Below the pieces are notes generated by a model. The model did not search any database. It was not told the origin of the DNA and was given only the letters and a program-made list of their open reading frames with translations. Shown piece by piece: positions 34,751 to 46,600 of a stretch of 64,000 bases of DNA. The stretch is from Pholiota molesta (taxonomy: Eukaryota > Basidiomycota > Agaricomycetes > Agaricales > Strophariaceae), in assembly GCA_014925825.1 (NCBI GenBank), contig JACGCK010000033.1:62001-126000 (forward strand), read 5' to 3'. The translations under genes were made by a program, and so were the position numbers. Each line of letters begins with the position of its first letter. The first letter of the stretch is position 1.

Positions 34751-35585
34751 AGGATGAACGTTGCTGGCATTTCGACATCGACACCTCGCGATACCCCCTC
34801 GAGCATGATGATGCATGGATGTGCTGTTGTTACCCGCTTTATTATATCCCCCTGCTCTGGACACATACCCGCCCACGTCCTCCCACGTCGCGTGCGCGTA
34901 GCATGCACATATTTGATTTCCCTGTACTGCAATTACACCCACCTGCACTCATGAGTTCACTGCCCAGACGACAATGATACGATATACACCCCCAGCAACG
35001 CCATAGATTACCCCATACATAAAAATTTCCTTCTCTGGTCAGCTCCAAATTTGTATGTATACTCCATCCCATATTCGTCGCATATCTGGCCTGTTTGCTT
35101 TCTTGTTCCAGTTCTGCATTTTTTGTTGGCTTTTGGTGGATGTTTTTATTCACCTTTGAGGCCTTCTGCGTCGTTGGAGGCGACTTTATAGACAGACATG
35201 TGTGCATCGATGTCGCTCATCGTTTCTTTTCTATTGCATTGTTATTGTTACTGTTGCACCCTATAGATTTTAGCGCATACGATTTTATAGTACATTCCAA
35301 AGCGTCATCCTGAGATTGTTGATCAGTTTCCTGATGACCGAACGAAGGTTGACTGCACCAAAGCATGTTCTTGTGGATACCAAAGTGTTTATAAATAGAC
35401 CGACCAATATTTTTCTACTTAAGCGCCTTGGATCTACGTGAGGGTCGAGCAATCTCGTAAAGTCAACGTAAAGTACGTAGCATGGGAATATAAATATACA
35501 GAGCAAATACAAAGCAATATTTCACAAAGCAACAGAAAGCTATTCCTCACTATAAAAGCACCTTGAACGTTAACCCCCATATGCC
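34751..35585. other. Convergent intergenic region
   Basis: 3' flanks of the DUF1275 gene and the Cys-rich gene at 35586. No gene or repeat recognised. Confidence 0.5.
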
Positions 35586-36233
35586 TCAAATACGTCTGAG
35601 GCTGAAATCCTGCTCCCGCACAAACGTCCCTTCCGTATAGCGCACTGCACGTCGAACACATCTCCCGTCTACGAGCTGGCAGGGGAAAACGTTCATCCCG
35701 TTGCACCCCGGTTTTTGCCTTTTCAAGAATTCCACGGCTAGCGCATTCGTCGTGTGTACCCCTTCAATGCAGTTCTTCTGCGGACCTACGTTCACGTAGG
35801 CAGTAGCGCCTCCGGTCCACTTGAGGGATGCTATAGCGTCTGCGCCACAACATTTGGACGTGAAATAGAGATCATCCACTATCCTCTCGGCTTTCTTGTC
35901 GTCCACCACATGAGGAATGCGGCACGGATCGTCCAGATCGCCGGCCACGAACGAGGCATGGCAGCGGACGCAGTGTGAAAAAGGACTGGGATTCGTCGGG
36001 ACCGCCGGTCTACCAGTGGCCATGGCTGCCTGTCTGATCGCGGAATCCAGCTTCCAGCGATCGATACGCTCGATATAACCACGAACGACACTGATTTCCT
36101 CGGGGGTGAAGCTGGACCAGTTGGCTTGTAGCATATTGTACAAGTTATCGCGGAGGGATTGGTCGTCGGTTTTCCTAGCCCAAGCGTCCTTCATCAGAGC
36201 GTTGAAGTTATTGGAATAGGTGTTTGCAGACAT
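35586..36233 (-). CDS. Small Cys/His-rich orphan protein, paralog 1
   Basis: Intronless, 215 residues starting at MSANTYSNN. An upstream ATG at 36290 exists but lies within the likely TATA region. Shares with the genes at 49361 and 50472 an N-terminal helical part (LYNMLQANWSSFTPEE, GYIERIDRW) and a C-terminal part with fixed Cys/His positions: HCVRCHA, GD-x3-PC-x-IPH, SKCC, C-x2-G-x-HTT and N-x2-PC-x-V-x-G-x-C. The pattern C-x2-CH ... C-x3-H ... CC suggests metal binding, but it fits no zinc-finger family I know. No signal peptide. A transposon (36329-37016) sits just upstream of its promoter. Function unknown. Confidence 0.75.
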   Translation of the reverse strand: MSANTYSNNFNALMKDAWARKTDDQSLRDNLYNMLQANWSSFTPEEISVVRGYIERIDRWKLDSAIRQAAMATGRPAVPTNPSPFSHCVRCHASFVAGDLDDPCRIPHVVDDKKAERIVDDLYFTSKCCGADAIASLKWTGGATAYVNVGPQKNCIEGVHTTNALAVEFLKRQKPGCNGMNVFPCQLVDGRCVRRAVRYTEGTFVREQDFSLRRI

Positions 36234-36288
36234 TTCTGGAGAAGAATGGGGTGGGGGCTGCGATAAATGCCCATGATTGAATTGAACC

Positions 36289-36299
36289 ATATACTTATA
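36289..36299 (-). promoter_or_regulatory. Probable TATA element of Cys-rich paralog 1
   Basis: Minus strand reads TATAAGTATAT about 56-66 bp before the ATG, the same distance as the TATATAAA boxes of the two paralogs at 49302 and 50416. Confidence 0.45.
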
Positions 36300-36328
36300 C
36301 GTTCGCTCGTGCGCATGTGCAGTAAGGG

Positions 36329-37016
36329 AGGACCCCCGACTTTTACCCCAAAGGTTAGATCCCTAAAAGGTCAAATTTCCGATTTTCTGTCCGTGCCTAT
36401 TTTCAAAAAATTTGTCCGGATGGCGCATGGCCTTGCTCAAAATTCCAAAAAATTGTCCGGTATTTGGGATGCGGCCTTTGAGACGCTCAAAATCCCAAAA
36501 TTTGTCCGGACTTGTGTTCGATCCGACTAGAGTCATGGATTCGGCCTTCCAGAGGCACATGAAGAGCAGAAATTTATTGAAAAACATAAGGAATAAGCAA
36601 AGGAATTGAAAATAAGGCTGCAATAATGTATTAGAGGTAGATTTACGTGACTTCATAGTAATCGGGCTATGTTACGCTTTCTGAACATTTTCATTGCCTC
36701 CTTCATTCGTCCTTCATTGCTGCCCGTCTACGATTTGAACTTTGAATCTAGACGGTGGAAAACTTCAAAGTCAGTCTCTGAAATACCCTATATATAAAAA
36801 AGGTTTGAACTTCAAACAACCGAGTCTCCCAGTCCGTACACAGGAACTGGCCTTTGTCTATTCTAGAAATCTTGTCCACTGTTGGGAACTGACCTAACGG
36901 CCATTTTACCTGCTCAAGCCCAGTTTCTGTCCGTTTTTCCTCCGGCCTGACGGCCGTAAATTGCCAAAATCTGTCCGGATCGGGATGTAACATTTGGGCT
37001 AAAAGTCGGGGGTCCT
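36329..37016. mobile_element. 688-bp non-autonomous DNA transposon (hAT-like MITE)
   Basis: Termini are inverted repeats: the left begins AGGACCCCCGACTTTTACCC (36329) and the right end is the near-reverse complement, finishing GTCGGGGGTCCT (37016). It is flanked by a perfect 8-bp direct duplication AGTAAGGG at 36321-36328 and 37017-37024. An 8-bp target duplication is typical of the hAT superfamily. Inside, subterminal copies of a CAAAATTTGTCCGGA-like word occur near 36405, 36440, 36495 and 36965, as expected for transposase-binding sites. There is no ORF, so it depends on a transposase elsewhere. Confidence 0.88.
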
Positions 37017-37178
37017 AGTAAGGGTCGCTTTGCGAAATCGATAAGGGTCCTTAAGGGTCAGTTTTGACTAATGCCGTTACCATGTACTTACGACATGCAG
37101 AAAGCAATCCGTTGTTCATGCACATGATCGACTGGGGACCGGGTGCACAGAACAATGCCACTGATTTAGACTCGCGAC

Positions 37179-37310
37179 CAGTTCCGTTCTGAGGTGTTCT
37201 ATTCATGTGTCATCCGAAATGACGGACAGTTGTTTGTACGTATGTTGTGTATGTTTCTCCGTGCAAACATCAAGCGGACTCTGAAAGGAGCGAACACCTC
37301 AGAAGGACTG
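37179..37310. repeat. Imperfect inverted repeat near the left end of module copy A
   Basis: 37179-37199 (CAGTTCCGTTCTGAGGTGTTC) pairs with 37292-37310 (GAACACCTCAGAAGGACTG), 19 of 21 positions with two bases missing. A second small hairpin (AACGGGG ... CCCCCGTT) lies at 37316-37345. Both are repeated in copy B (57649-57669 with 57762-57780). Confidence 0.7.
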
Positions 37311-37516
37311 GAATAAACGGGGCGATTTTAGGAGGGACCCCCGTTTGTGACTCGGACTTAGAAACATTCGATGCATTTCGAGCTCGGGCAGTGGGCACAA
37401 CACCAAAAAAATGTCCCCACCACAATACTTTTATTACACTTTATTCGACAAAAAAATGTAATTGAGACATGGTTGATTTTTTTTTTTTTTGAATAACACA
37501 GGTGTTTACATTCTGT

Positions 37517-39573
37517 CTACGAGCCATGATTTTGATTCTGAGGGTGATATGGGTAGGGATAGGGATAAGAGGGATACGGAACTAATGGTGATGACTGTGC
37601 GGGAGTGGATGGGAGATAAGAATAGCTTGTTGACGCCGGGTAAGCAGGAAATGCCGGCCTCGAATATTGCGCGAAGTATCCAGCATACGGATTTGAAGAG
37701 AGAGGACTTGATGAATTGGGAGCGGCGGGGTACTGCGTGTATCCTGCATACACAGGCGCGGGTTGCATTGGCGTCGAGGGAAGCGGTACCAGCGGCGTTG
37801 AGTGATGGGATCTTCGCATGGAAGGAGTGGGAGGTCCGGCGATGACAGGTGTGAGAAGCGCCGGCGGGTTTAGCGCGGGCGGAAGTGCGAGCTCTGCGCG
37901 CTGACGTTTCTGTCTCTCCCCACTTCCCTCGCCACTCTCATCTGGTTCTGCGATGCGTTTTTGAATGCGCGACTGCCGTGCCTTGGGCTGCATCTGTGGT
38001 ACCGGAAGCTTACAGTGTTCGGTAAGTAATTCTTCCCCGTACCTTTCGAACCACGGCCAATTACCGCCCAGAACCTGTTCCAGCATATCCAAGTCCTTTA
38101 TTGGTCCCACCGACGACAATCGTTCAATCGCGCTATTGCTCAGTATCCCCGATGGTCCGAACTGCGCCTTTGAGAAATCGCGCTTCCAGATCTTCGTTCG
38201 CCATTCCGCGATGACATCCATCAAGTTCTCATTGCAAATACCGGCTTTCACACTTGCTTTCCGCGCTGCAGGCTCCGGCGCTGCTGGACGAGTGAGCTCC
38301 AAGAGTGCTGGATGGCACAAATCACAACATGGTACAGTAGGATCTAGTTCTCATTAGATTTTTTATTTGAAGTATGAGTGAACTGACATACTTGCTATCT
38401 GATTCTTGTAGATTTTTGTTAGGATCTGTCGACGGCACAGTCTTGTCTGTACTAGGGTATACAATCCCTCGTCAATCGACCCCGAGTCCAGAGGAACGTC
38501 ATCACCGGAATCGTGGCTTGATATTATGGGAAGTGCATCTGTCGCACCTCCAAACGCGCCTCGCAGCACACCACGGTTGACAGCGTACTGTCTGTCTTTT
38601 GACTTCGAATATGCTGAGGATTGGCGAACGGTGAGTTTTTTCTTTAGCTTTCCTTGTTCATCTATGCGAGCCTCAGCTATCTTGAAAAGATCGGCTTCGT
38701 ATGTTGTCTTTTCAACGAGTAACACCGCGATTCCTGTCCGACCGGACCCGCGTGCAGCTCGGCCTGCTCTCTGAACAAAACTGGACACGCTCGAGGTTAA
38801 CTTCCATTGAACAACCATGTCGACGTCTGGTATGTTACAACCCTTTGAAGAGAATGAGAGTCTAATCAGAAATATATACAGGTTACTTACCATTCCTGCC
38901 GCTTCAGTACAAACCAACACCCGCACGACGCCTGCCTTGAAGAGCTCCATAACGTTCGTACGATATTGGGCCGAGTATGCAGCGCTGTAAGGCCGAATGA
39001 CACCTTGCTCTCGGAACGTTTCAGGTGAGATCGTGTAAAGATGTTCGGTGATTTCTGTGACTGATGACACGCTGTCCGCGTAGACGAAGGTCTTTTTGAT
39101 GCTCTCGCTGGTGGTAGTCCCCGCAGGAATGATGAAGTTCAGGTCCGTATAGGTATTCATTGGATTTTGAATCGCTCGGACGACAAGTGACACATTCGGG
39201 CGGTCGTTTCCTAGGTTTATATTGACGAAGTCTGACTGATTGTATTGCAATTTTTTGAGTACGTCTTCTCGCACACGGGGTGGCAATGTTGCTGACATGG
39301 CGACCATAGGTGTCTTCTTCGGCAGAAGCGCTCGCAAGATTCCCAGCACCCCATACTTCTTTCGAAACCCAGCACCCCAGTGCGAGACGACATGCGCCTC
39401 ATCTACAACTACGGGTGAGTCCATTTAAACTTCGTCTTGATTTTCTCAGCCAAATCACCGAGCTTCTTCTCTAGGATACCTGACCAGGACTTCTGCGGTT
39501 CTTTCTTCTGTTTTTGTGTCTTAGATTTTGTGGCCTTGGCCTTGCTTTGTGATGATCGAGGCAAGAGGGGCAT
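37517..39573 (-). pseudogene. RecQ-like DEAH helicase, copy A, lacking the Walker A region
   Basis: The start at 39573 gives a Lys-rich N-terminus (MPLLPRSSQSKAKATKSK), intact here, that runs into a stop right after KFKWTH. A deletion joins it to VVVDEAHVVSHWG. The lost 486 bp (present in copy B at 59885-60370) encode the Q-motif, AGTGSGKT (motif I) and motifs Ia/Ib. What remains is motif II DEAH, SATLPP (III), FVYADS (IV), VLVCTEAAGM and QRAGRAARG (V/VI). Introns: 38843-38890 and 38344-38391. A CC-x2-CH motif (PCCDLCHPALLEL) follows, then a disordered Pro/Tyr/Ser-rich tail ending YPYPYHPQ. It cannot bind ATP in the usual way and should be inactive. Confidence 0.85.
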
Positions 39574-39708
39574 TTTACATGAGGGAAAAAAGAGGAAGTG
39601 GTCAGTGCGCACTAACATGATCGGAAGTCCGCCCGACTCCAATCTTAGCTATTGGCTGTTGTTGTTAGCTTTGAATACACTTCATTCTCCTCCCAAGCTG
39701 TCTCATTC
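39574..39708. promoter_or_regulatory. Divergent promoter between helicase and DUF6589 genes (copy A)
   Basis: The start codons of the two oppositely oriented genes are only about 135 bp apart, so both must be driven from this stretch. It is identical in copy B (60527-60662). Contains CTATTGGCTG, a CCAAT-type core. Co-expression is therefore expected. Confidence 0.6.
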
Positions 39709-42700
39709 ATGGATAACTTATCTGACTTTTCCGAAAGCGAGGACGACACGGCCTTTATCAGTTTCAATCAGAAATTAGAACAAGCAGGAATCGGTTTAAC
39801 CACGCCCCGCGCCAGATGTTCCAGTCTACCACCTTCGAGCGGCCCCTGCATGAGCAGCCCTATAATTGCCAAGGATCCTAAAGAGCGCAAGGCCCATCGT
39901 ATTCGCAAAGGAAGAAAGGCGAGAGAAATAACTCTTGCGATGAAGCAGCAAGAACAGAAAGTCGAGCGCGAGAGAAAGTTGGACAAAATCCTTGAGCAGA
40001 TGGATGAGGGCGGGTTACTGCTATGGGACCTCATGGAATATGCCTTTAATCCTGACAACAAGCAAGGTACTTTGCGATGGCATGGATTCTTCGTCAATCG
40101 AGGAAATGCAACTCAGGTTCTAGACTGGTGGACGTCATCCAAGAACGCAGCCGAGGCGAGATACGAAGTAACCCAGTGGGCGCGCAACCATATTTCTGGC
40201 ATCATTGCGCGAGAGGCAGCATTCACGACGAAATCGAAAGAGCTGCAAACCCGAGGACAAGTAATTGATGAAGACTTTGTTACGTCCTTCAATTTCGTCA
40301 AGCTTCATGACTGGCTTTCGACGGAGGAGGTGGCTCCAGTAAGCATGCAAATGTTTAGGGCTTTCGCTACATCTCGGCGAGTGAACGAACACTCAGAGCG
40401 ACGGAAGGAAAAAACACAGATAGTGCGTGTGCAAAGTAGAGTTGCGACTAATGCCACACAGCTGACTCAGTCATATTATAATTTATTAGGTTGTCACTTC
40501 GGCTGCACTTGCTTGTCTAGGAGAATATAGTCATTCAAACAATCGAGCGAAGCGTGTTATAGGTCTATACATGTATGCTTGCGGGGCTCAACGTCAATTA
40601 ATGGCAGTCATGTCGACTCTCGGGCTTTCAGAAAGTTACTCTAATCTGACTTCCAAGAACTATCGACGTACTAAGGACTTGAAGGAAGAAGGGACTGGAA
40701 AACCAAAGGATGGAACGTCGGATGGATCTGAGCTCCCGCCTACTGTCCTTCTGCGAACGGGGACACTTCATCAGTTCTCAGACTCTATGCGAAAGGATGC
40801 GCGAGATATAGCGGCTAGTGGGCTTTTTGCGACCGTTTACGACAATATCAACATGAACATGAACAATGCAGAGCAGATACTTGGCCGTCATGGTGCGCTT
40901 ATATGTTCTCTGTATCTGAACTTAAATTGAGAGACTATGATTTAGATTCGCAAGAAAATGGGACATGCGCAACCCTCGTACCTTTGTTCGATGCAAAGGT
41001 CGAAGAGATTGACTTGAAAAAATTTCAAACTGCCTTTCTGGAAGCTCCTACACTGAAGCGAGAGGATATCTTGCATACACCTGACGAAGGTCAAGCATTT
41101 TCAACAAATCTGGTTTTCACGATTCTTCGGGTCATCATCAAGTACGGCGGAGAGGGTTTTGGACGATTTGAGAAAGATCTCGAGAAGCGGCAACCAAATA
41201 GCCCTCATAAAATTGAAGTTCATCGCTCCGAGCTTCATCCTCTACCTGCCTGGAATATTGATGAATCAACGATCACAGGGAATGCCGAAGTTTGCGACGC
41301 TATCTACAACGAGCTCGACCTTGGAAAATCTTCCGGAGATAGGGTGCGGTTTATGAGCGGTGATCAGCTTTCGATTGCTCGTCTTCGTGCACTCGAGAAT
41401 ATTAGAGCAGGTCATGAAGATTCAGAACAAGGATTTTTCTGGGGTGTATGGATTCCAGGACTGTTTCATGCAAAAATTGCAGACGTACATGGCATACTCT
41501 TAGGACATTTTGGCAAGCCTGACACTGGGCAACGAAATCCAGGATCCCTCTGGTTCCACAATGCTCATATTAACCGGCTGCCTATCACCATTTCGTCTCC
41601 TCCCACATTCCGAACATGCCGAGACCTTGTCTTTGTCTCGCTCTACGCCCGAGTCCTCCACTGTCTGCTTCTTGTATCTGGACATGCATCTCTCGAAGAC
41701 TATCTTGCCAAAGTTTCAGGCTGGGAAGAGCTCTACCATCATGCTGAGCAGATCTACAGCGAGTATGCGAGCCCTTTCAAGGTGGAAGAATTGCGATGGC
41801 AGCGTGAAAGATGCAAGGCCGTGAAACCAACAGAAGGGGACATGGTGTTCGAAAATGCACTTCTTTTCATGCGTGACGCTCTTATTTCACGAGAATTTAC
41901 CGATGCTGTTAAGGCTGGTGACTCAGGTCGGGTTGTTCTTGTCCTCAAGATTTGGGCATTATCTTTCAGGGGAAATGGCAGGACCAAGTATGCCTACGAA
42001 ATGTTGCATTTTATTCACAATATCACCAATGCCTGGCCCGAAGCCATCCGGTTTGATTTAATCCCTTCTTATTTGGAAAATATCATGCTCAAGTATTATA
42101 TTCAGAGACATCGTACTTAAGAACTGGCTCCTCAATACGACTGGAAATCCAAACTCATTCTGTGAGTTTGATCTCACACAGGAACATCTCAACTTCTGGA
42201 TCAAGGTGAATGCAAAATTTCAGCTGCAGAGAATTGATTCGCTAACAGAAATATAGAATGCATACAAGGCCCATGGTACTAATGCATCATGGGAGTGGTT
42301 GGAAATTATTGCGCCTATCTGTGACGCCCTTCGTAAACTTGCACGTAACTTTAACGATATGCTCGGAACAGCGCAAGGAGTTCAACACTCACCACCAGAC
42401 CTTACAGAAGATATAGCATCATTGATGACTAGCCTCGATGCGAATGATGTCTACCGCGTGAAGAAGGGACGAGTGTTGGTAGACGAGGGCGACGAACCAG
42501 TCAAGGATTTCGTAGCAGCTGGTTTGCAGAGCCTCGAAGATGGTCCTAAAAGTCCATTGGTTGAGTATAATGCTGCATTCCGGAGACTTCAGAAAAGGAG
42601 GAACATGTCTGCAGTTTCCTCAGCTTCACTTCCAGCGACTTCATCCGCAACTGTTCCCACTGCATATTCGGACACCCTGGATTCAGCAGGTCAACCAGAT

Positions 42701-43000
42701 TTGGAGACGGCGATTGCAGAAGCAACGGAGACGTCTCCTGATGAAAATAGTGAAGTACTCATAGATGTGGAGGTACTCACTGATTTTCCAGCAGATTTAT
42801 CCATCGGATTCGACTCCAACGACGATCAGGGCGATGAACCAACCGAGGTGGATAGGATCCTTGATGACTTGGAGCACGGTGTTGTCGAGCCTACACTGCA
42901 AAGACTGTCGGAGAGAGATGTAGAGTTGGATATGGACGAGTTTATGATAGAGAATAGCGATAGTGACAGCGACGGGAGCGAGACAGAGGGCGAGGACTAG
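39709..43000 (+). CDS. DUF6589 protein of the mobile module, copy A, intact
   Basis: Five exons keep frame: 39709-40422, 40490-40892, 40946-42050, 42106-42205 and 42257-43000, about 1021 residues. The apparent stop at 42118 disappears once the intron 42051-42105 (GTTTGA...TTCAG) is removed. DUF6589 signatures: GLYMYACGAQRQLMAVMS, LFATVYDNINM (~350-360), NIDESTITGNAEV, MSGDQLSIARLRAL (Asp ~512), GLFHAKIADVHG, RTCRDLVFVSLYARVLHCLL and FRGNGRTKYAYEMLH. The two Asp-containing motifs (YDNIN and GDQLS) resemble the first two acidic positions of RNase-H-fold transposases. That is inference. The C-terminus is acidic (DSDSDGSETEGED). The tight pairing with a helicase in two copies supports a role in mobility. 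Confidence 0.88.
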
Positions 43001-43662
43001 GGTGACTGCCGTGGGCGTCTAACGAAATCGATGGAATTTGTCTAAGTCCGATGTGACATGTGTGACCCTCTCAAATGATGCCCGTTTGGCCCAGCCGTTT
43101 CTGAGAACAGCTTGCGGAGTTCGAAAGAAACGGATGGTCACGAGCCTACCACTGATTGCGCTTGCCAGTGACACCTTGTTCTAATTTTATTGCAAGCAGG
43201 AAGGCGCATTGGCCGGAATTTGGACAAGTTTTAGGTACACAAACTGGATCTTGCCGATATCATTAGAGAAAATTCCCGTTTGAATTAAATACAATGTTAT
43301 AAATGGGTCGAGAGCATAGCCATTCCTTCTTAGCGCACATGGGTACTTTCAAAGCACACATCATATTAGTGGAACACACAGATCGGCAAGCAAAGAAACA
43401 GATCAGTAAAAAAAACAGTCGGGTAAAGAAAGGTGTAGCATATGAATTCAGTCAATTGCCCAAATTCCAATAAATGAGGTAGCTTCAAAAGAGGTAGACA
43501 GTAGGAGGAAGGATAATCGTAAGTGATTGTCATGAGGGTACTCTGCGAGAGATATAAAAGAATAAATGAAAGCAATCGATACAGTAAGTCATACACAGCA
43601 TTACAGACAGCGACAGAAGCATAAAGGAAGGAACAATCCTGAAATGATAGGAGTTGGGCATG
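43001..43662. other. Right flank of module copy A and 3' side of PDS5
   Basis: The first 47 bp still match copy B at the window end. Beyond that the right terminus of the module cannot be located. No gene seen. Confidence 0.5.
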
Positions 43663-46600
43663 CTAACCGTCATCATCATCCGACGGTGTTGCAGCTTTTT
43701 CGAGCCTCTCCTAATAAAGATAAAGATAGAATAAAAATCAGATCCAAGATGACAACTCGATATGGTTAAACATACTTTGGCCTGTGTGCGCGCGCTTAAT
43801 CGCTCTGCCCTCGTTTGTCGACCTCCTTCTGATGCGTCGCTCCTCCGCGGTTTATTTGAATGGACATCTGCCATTTCTACATCGCTGTCTTCTTGCGCAA
43901 CTGCCTCGGAGTCGTGGGCATCATCGTCTTCATCATCGGAAATATTACGTTTTCTCCGCACGCGTCTAAGATAGATAGAGGAATGAATATAAGGCAGCCC
44001 TGAGAGACAAGCGCACATACTTGACATGTCCATTAGTCTTTGTTGGAGCGGGTGCTTTGCGCTTAGCAGGGACCCTCTCTTTCTTCTCTTTCTTCTCTTT
44101 TTCCTTTTCCTGTAACATGATGAGACTGATAATGTAATGTTTTGGAATAAATTCCTACTTTATGTCCAGGAAGCTTGAATCGCTCAATTAGCCACCCATT
44201 AGCCTCCTCCGGTAAGTACACTGTCTTGAGAATCTGTTTCGCCAATCGGATATCTGACGCCAAAACAACTATTTGGATAGAACATACCTTATTCGTCGCT
44301 TCCGCGCTCGGCAAAGGCCGCAGAATATCCCCGGGCAGTTTGACCTTACCAGGATAGCTCGGAAGTAGCCATGAATTCCCTTGTGCACGGGCCTTGATAA
44401 GTGCTTGTGCCAACTCGCATACGACGTAAAAGTTCTGCAAAATATAATTAGTAGACCCAGAAATATTTCCACCACCTGCACGCACCTGACTTGAAGCGTG
44501 TGATTCAGGGTCCCGCACAGTTTTGCCCTTCTGAGCGAGATGGTATAGGAGGGAAATATTTTCAGAGGTTGCAATGAGGTCGAGGTAGAAGTAGATATAA
44601 CTACCGACACATCGAAGTTCAGCGAAAGTATAACCGAATAGTAAGTATGCTTACGCAGCCATATCCAGTAATTCGTCTTGTTCCATACCGAAGTCAGGAT
44701 GATGAGCGAGAAGATGCAGTAAGCGAATAAAGATGATTTCGAAATGTTCCACTTTGATAGCTATTGGAACTCCGTCAGCTTACATGTTAGTCTAAAATAA
44801 AGAAGAAAAAATACCAGGAGCCATCCTGCTTTTCGCATTCGTAACATACGAAGAAGCCTGGATTTCAGTAGATATCAGCACAATCCAATAAATGATGTCA
44901 AGGCAAACTCACTATGTTCTTGACATCCGTCTCGGGGTCCATGACAGTGAGGAATGGTATCACATTGAACCTCGGCGGCAGTTTGCGTGGTTGTAGAAGT
45001 GCGACCAATTTCGTCAGGAAAATCTGCCGCACATTGAAGCATGAATCCTAGTAGTACAATAGATTCAACGGCCGTGCAAAATCAGAGGGACAAAGAAGGA
45101 GTTACCTGGATAACGCATGCCAACCTCACAAATTTGGGTGCAATCGCGTTCGCAAAAGTCTCCACCGTCGATAGATGTAACAAAGACACTGCAGCCTGCA
45201 GACGTATGCGCGATTTCGCCTTGGGGCTATACGAAATGCATAATCAGAGCAACCCATTTTAATTCCAACAAGCGACTCACTCCTCCACTACTTCCGGGTT
45301 CAGGGTCCGTCATGCTCTACGAGTGTCGCCAGAAGCTTCAAACGGGAGTGGCGAACTCCAATGCTTGTGGCGTTCCCGCATGGGCCAGGCAACGATTTCG
45401 GCAGACTTTGAGTGCAAGCAACTTGGCCTTAGAGAATCAGGGACAGCATCATCCTCCATCCACTCTTCATCTTGGTCTTCTTCCTCTTCCTACAATGGAG
45501 AACAGCATAAATGGTCAATCGAACACTAATTTGAATACCAACGGAGCGAAGAATGCTTACAGGATCCACGGGGCTGGGTAGCATAATCACACGCTTAATC
45601 AGGTAAGGCATGAATACATCGCTCTTCTGCTCAAAGCGTCAGGCGCGAAGCGCGCTAGCTGGGCCAGCGCAGCGACATATGAAACTGGCAGATCGGAATC
45701 TGGGTCTCCCATGGCTTCTGCTATAGACTGAACGTGATAAATCAGTGTGTTGTTAAAGTTACCAGAAGTAGAATTTACCTCAACCAGCGTCGCAGAAAGT
45801 GTGGCCTTGCTCTTGCAAAACGCGATATACCTGGCCGCGAACTTGCCTGACGCCAGTCATCTCCCAATGCGAGCTTCATGATCCGTTCGTTGGCTTTCCT
45901 ATGCGCATAAACCAACACGAATAAGTCTCCATAACCCCCAACCGCAACAGACTTACTTCTCAACCATCGATCCCAATTCTCGTCCCATTTAACGACGTTC
46001 GCCAGCGCCATCACTGCAGTCTCCACAACTTGGGCCTGTGTCCCTTCCCCGCTTTTACCCTTCCCCTTATCATTCGCGGGCGCAATAATCTTGCACAGCT
46101 CCCCAATATGCGGCTTGCAAAGTGCCGGCGCATGTTTAGATATTTCCACCATTAGTCGTAGCGCGTTGGTCGCGTTCACTTGGGCCTTCGTAGATGAAGC
46201 CCCATTTTGTATATGCTTGAGCAAGGTGGGGATGGAAGAGGTGTTCAGGATCGCATAACTCGCTCGGTGGAGGAGGGTGGTCATCGTGCTAACAATGCCA
46301 GACGAAAGCTGTTCCGTGCGCTTGATAAACTCGTTCTGCGAAGGCAATTTGAGTCAAACGTTTTTGTGGTGATGAAAGGTTATGTAGAGCTCACATGTGC
46401 CTTTACTAGGCCTTTGATATCTGTTTGTGGATCCATACACGTCCCCAGCAACTTGTAGAGGCGGTTTTCGTTGAGCTTGGCGAACGCCTGCAAATCCTCC
46501 GACGCCTTAACGGGGTCGGGGAAAGTGCCTGCAATGTGCTGCGTGACAGCCTTAAGCTTCTTGACGACGACCTCTTCATCTCCGTCGATGATCCCACCTT

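Larger units (their letters stand above)
37167..43047. mobile_element. RecQ-helicase/DUF6589 mobile module, copy A (right end not defined)
   Basis: From 'TAGACTCGCG' at 37167 to at least 43047 the sequence matches 57637-64000 almost base for base, while the DNA to the left of 37167 does not match that left of 57637. That fixes the left boundary. The match still holds when the window ends in copy B, so the right end lies at or beyond 43047 and before PDS5 ends at 43663. Contents: a minus-strand helicase, a ~135-bp divergent promoter and a plus-strand DUF6589 gene. It differs from copy B by a 486-bp deletion at 39414/39415 and three one-base homopolymer differences. Confidence 0.9.

Noticed and set aside
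42051..42120. Frameshift/stop in the DUF6589 gene of both module copies
   Set aside because: A GTTTGA...TTCAG intron at 42051-42105 restores the conserved WPEAIRDIVLKNWLLN reading, so there is no break.
37167..43047. Classification of the helicase module as a Helitron
   Set aside because: The helicase is RecQ-like, not the Rep-Pif1 fusion of Helitrons. The end does not start with TC, and no Rep motif is visible.
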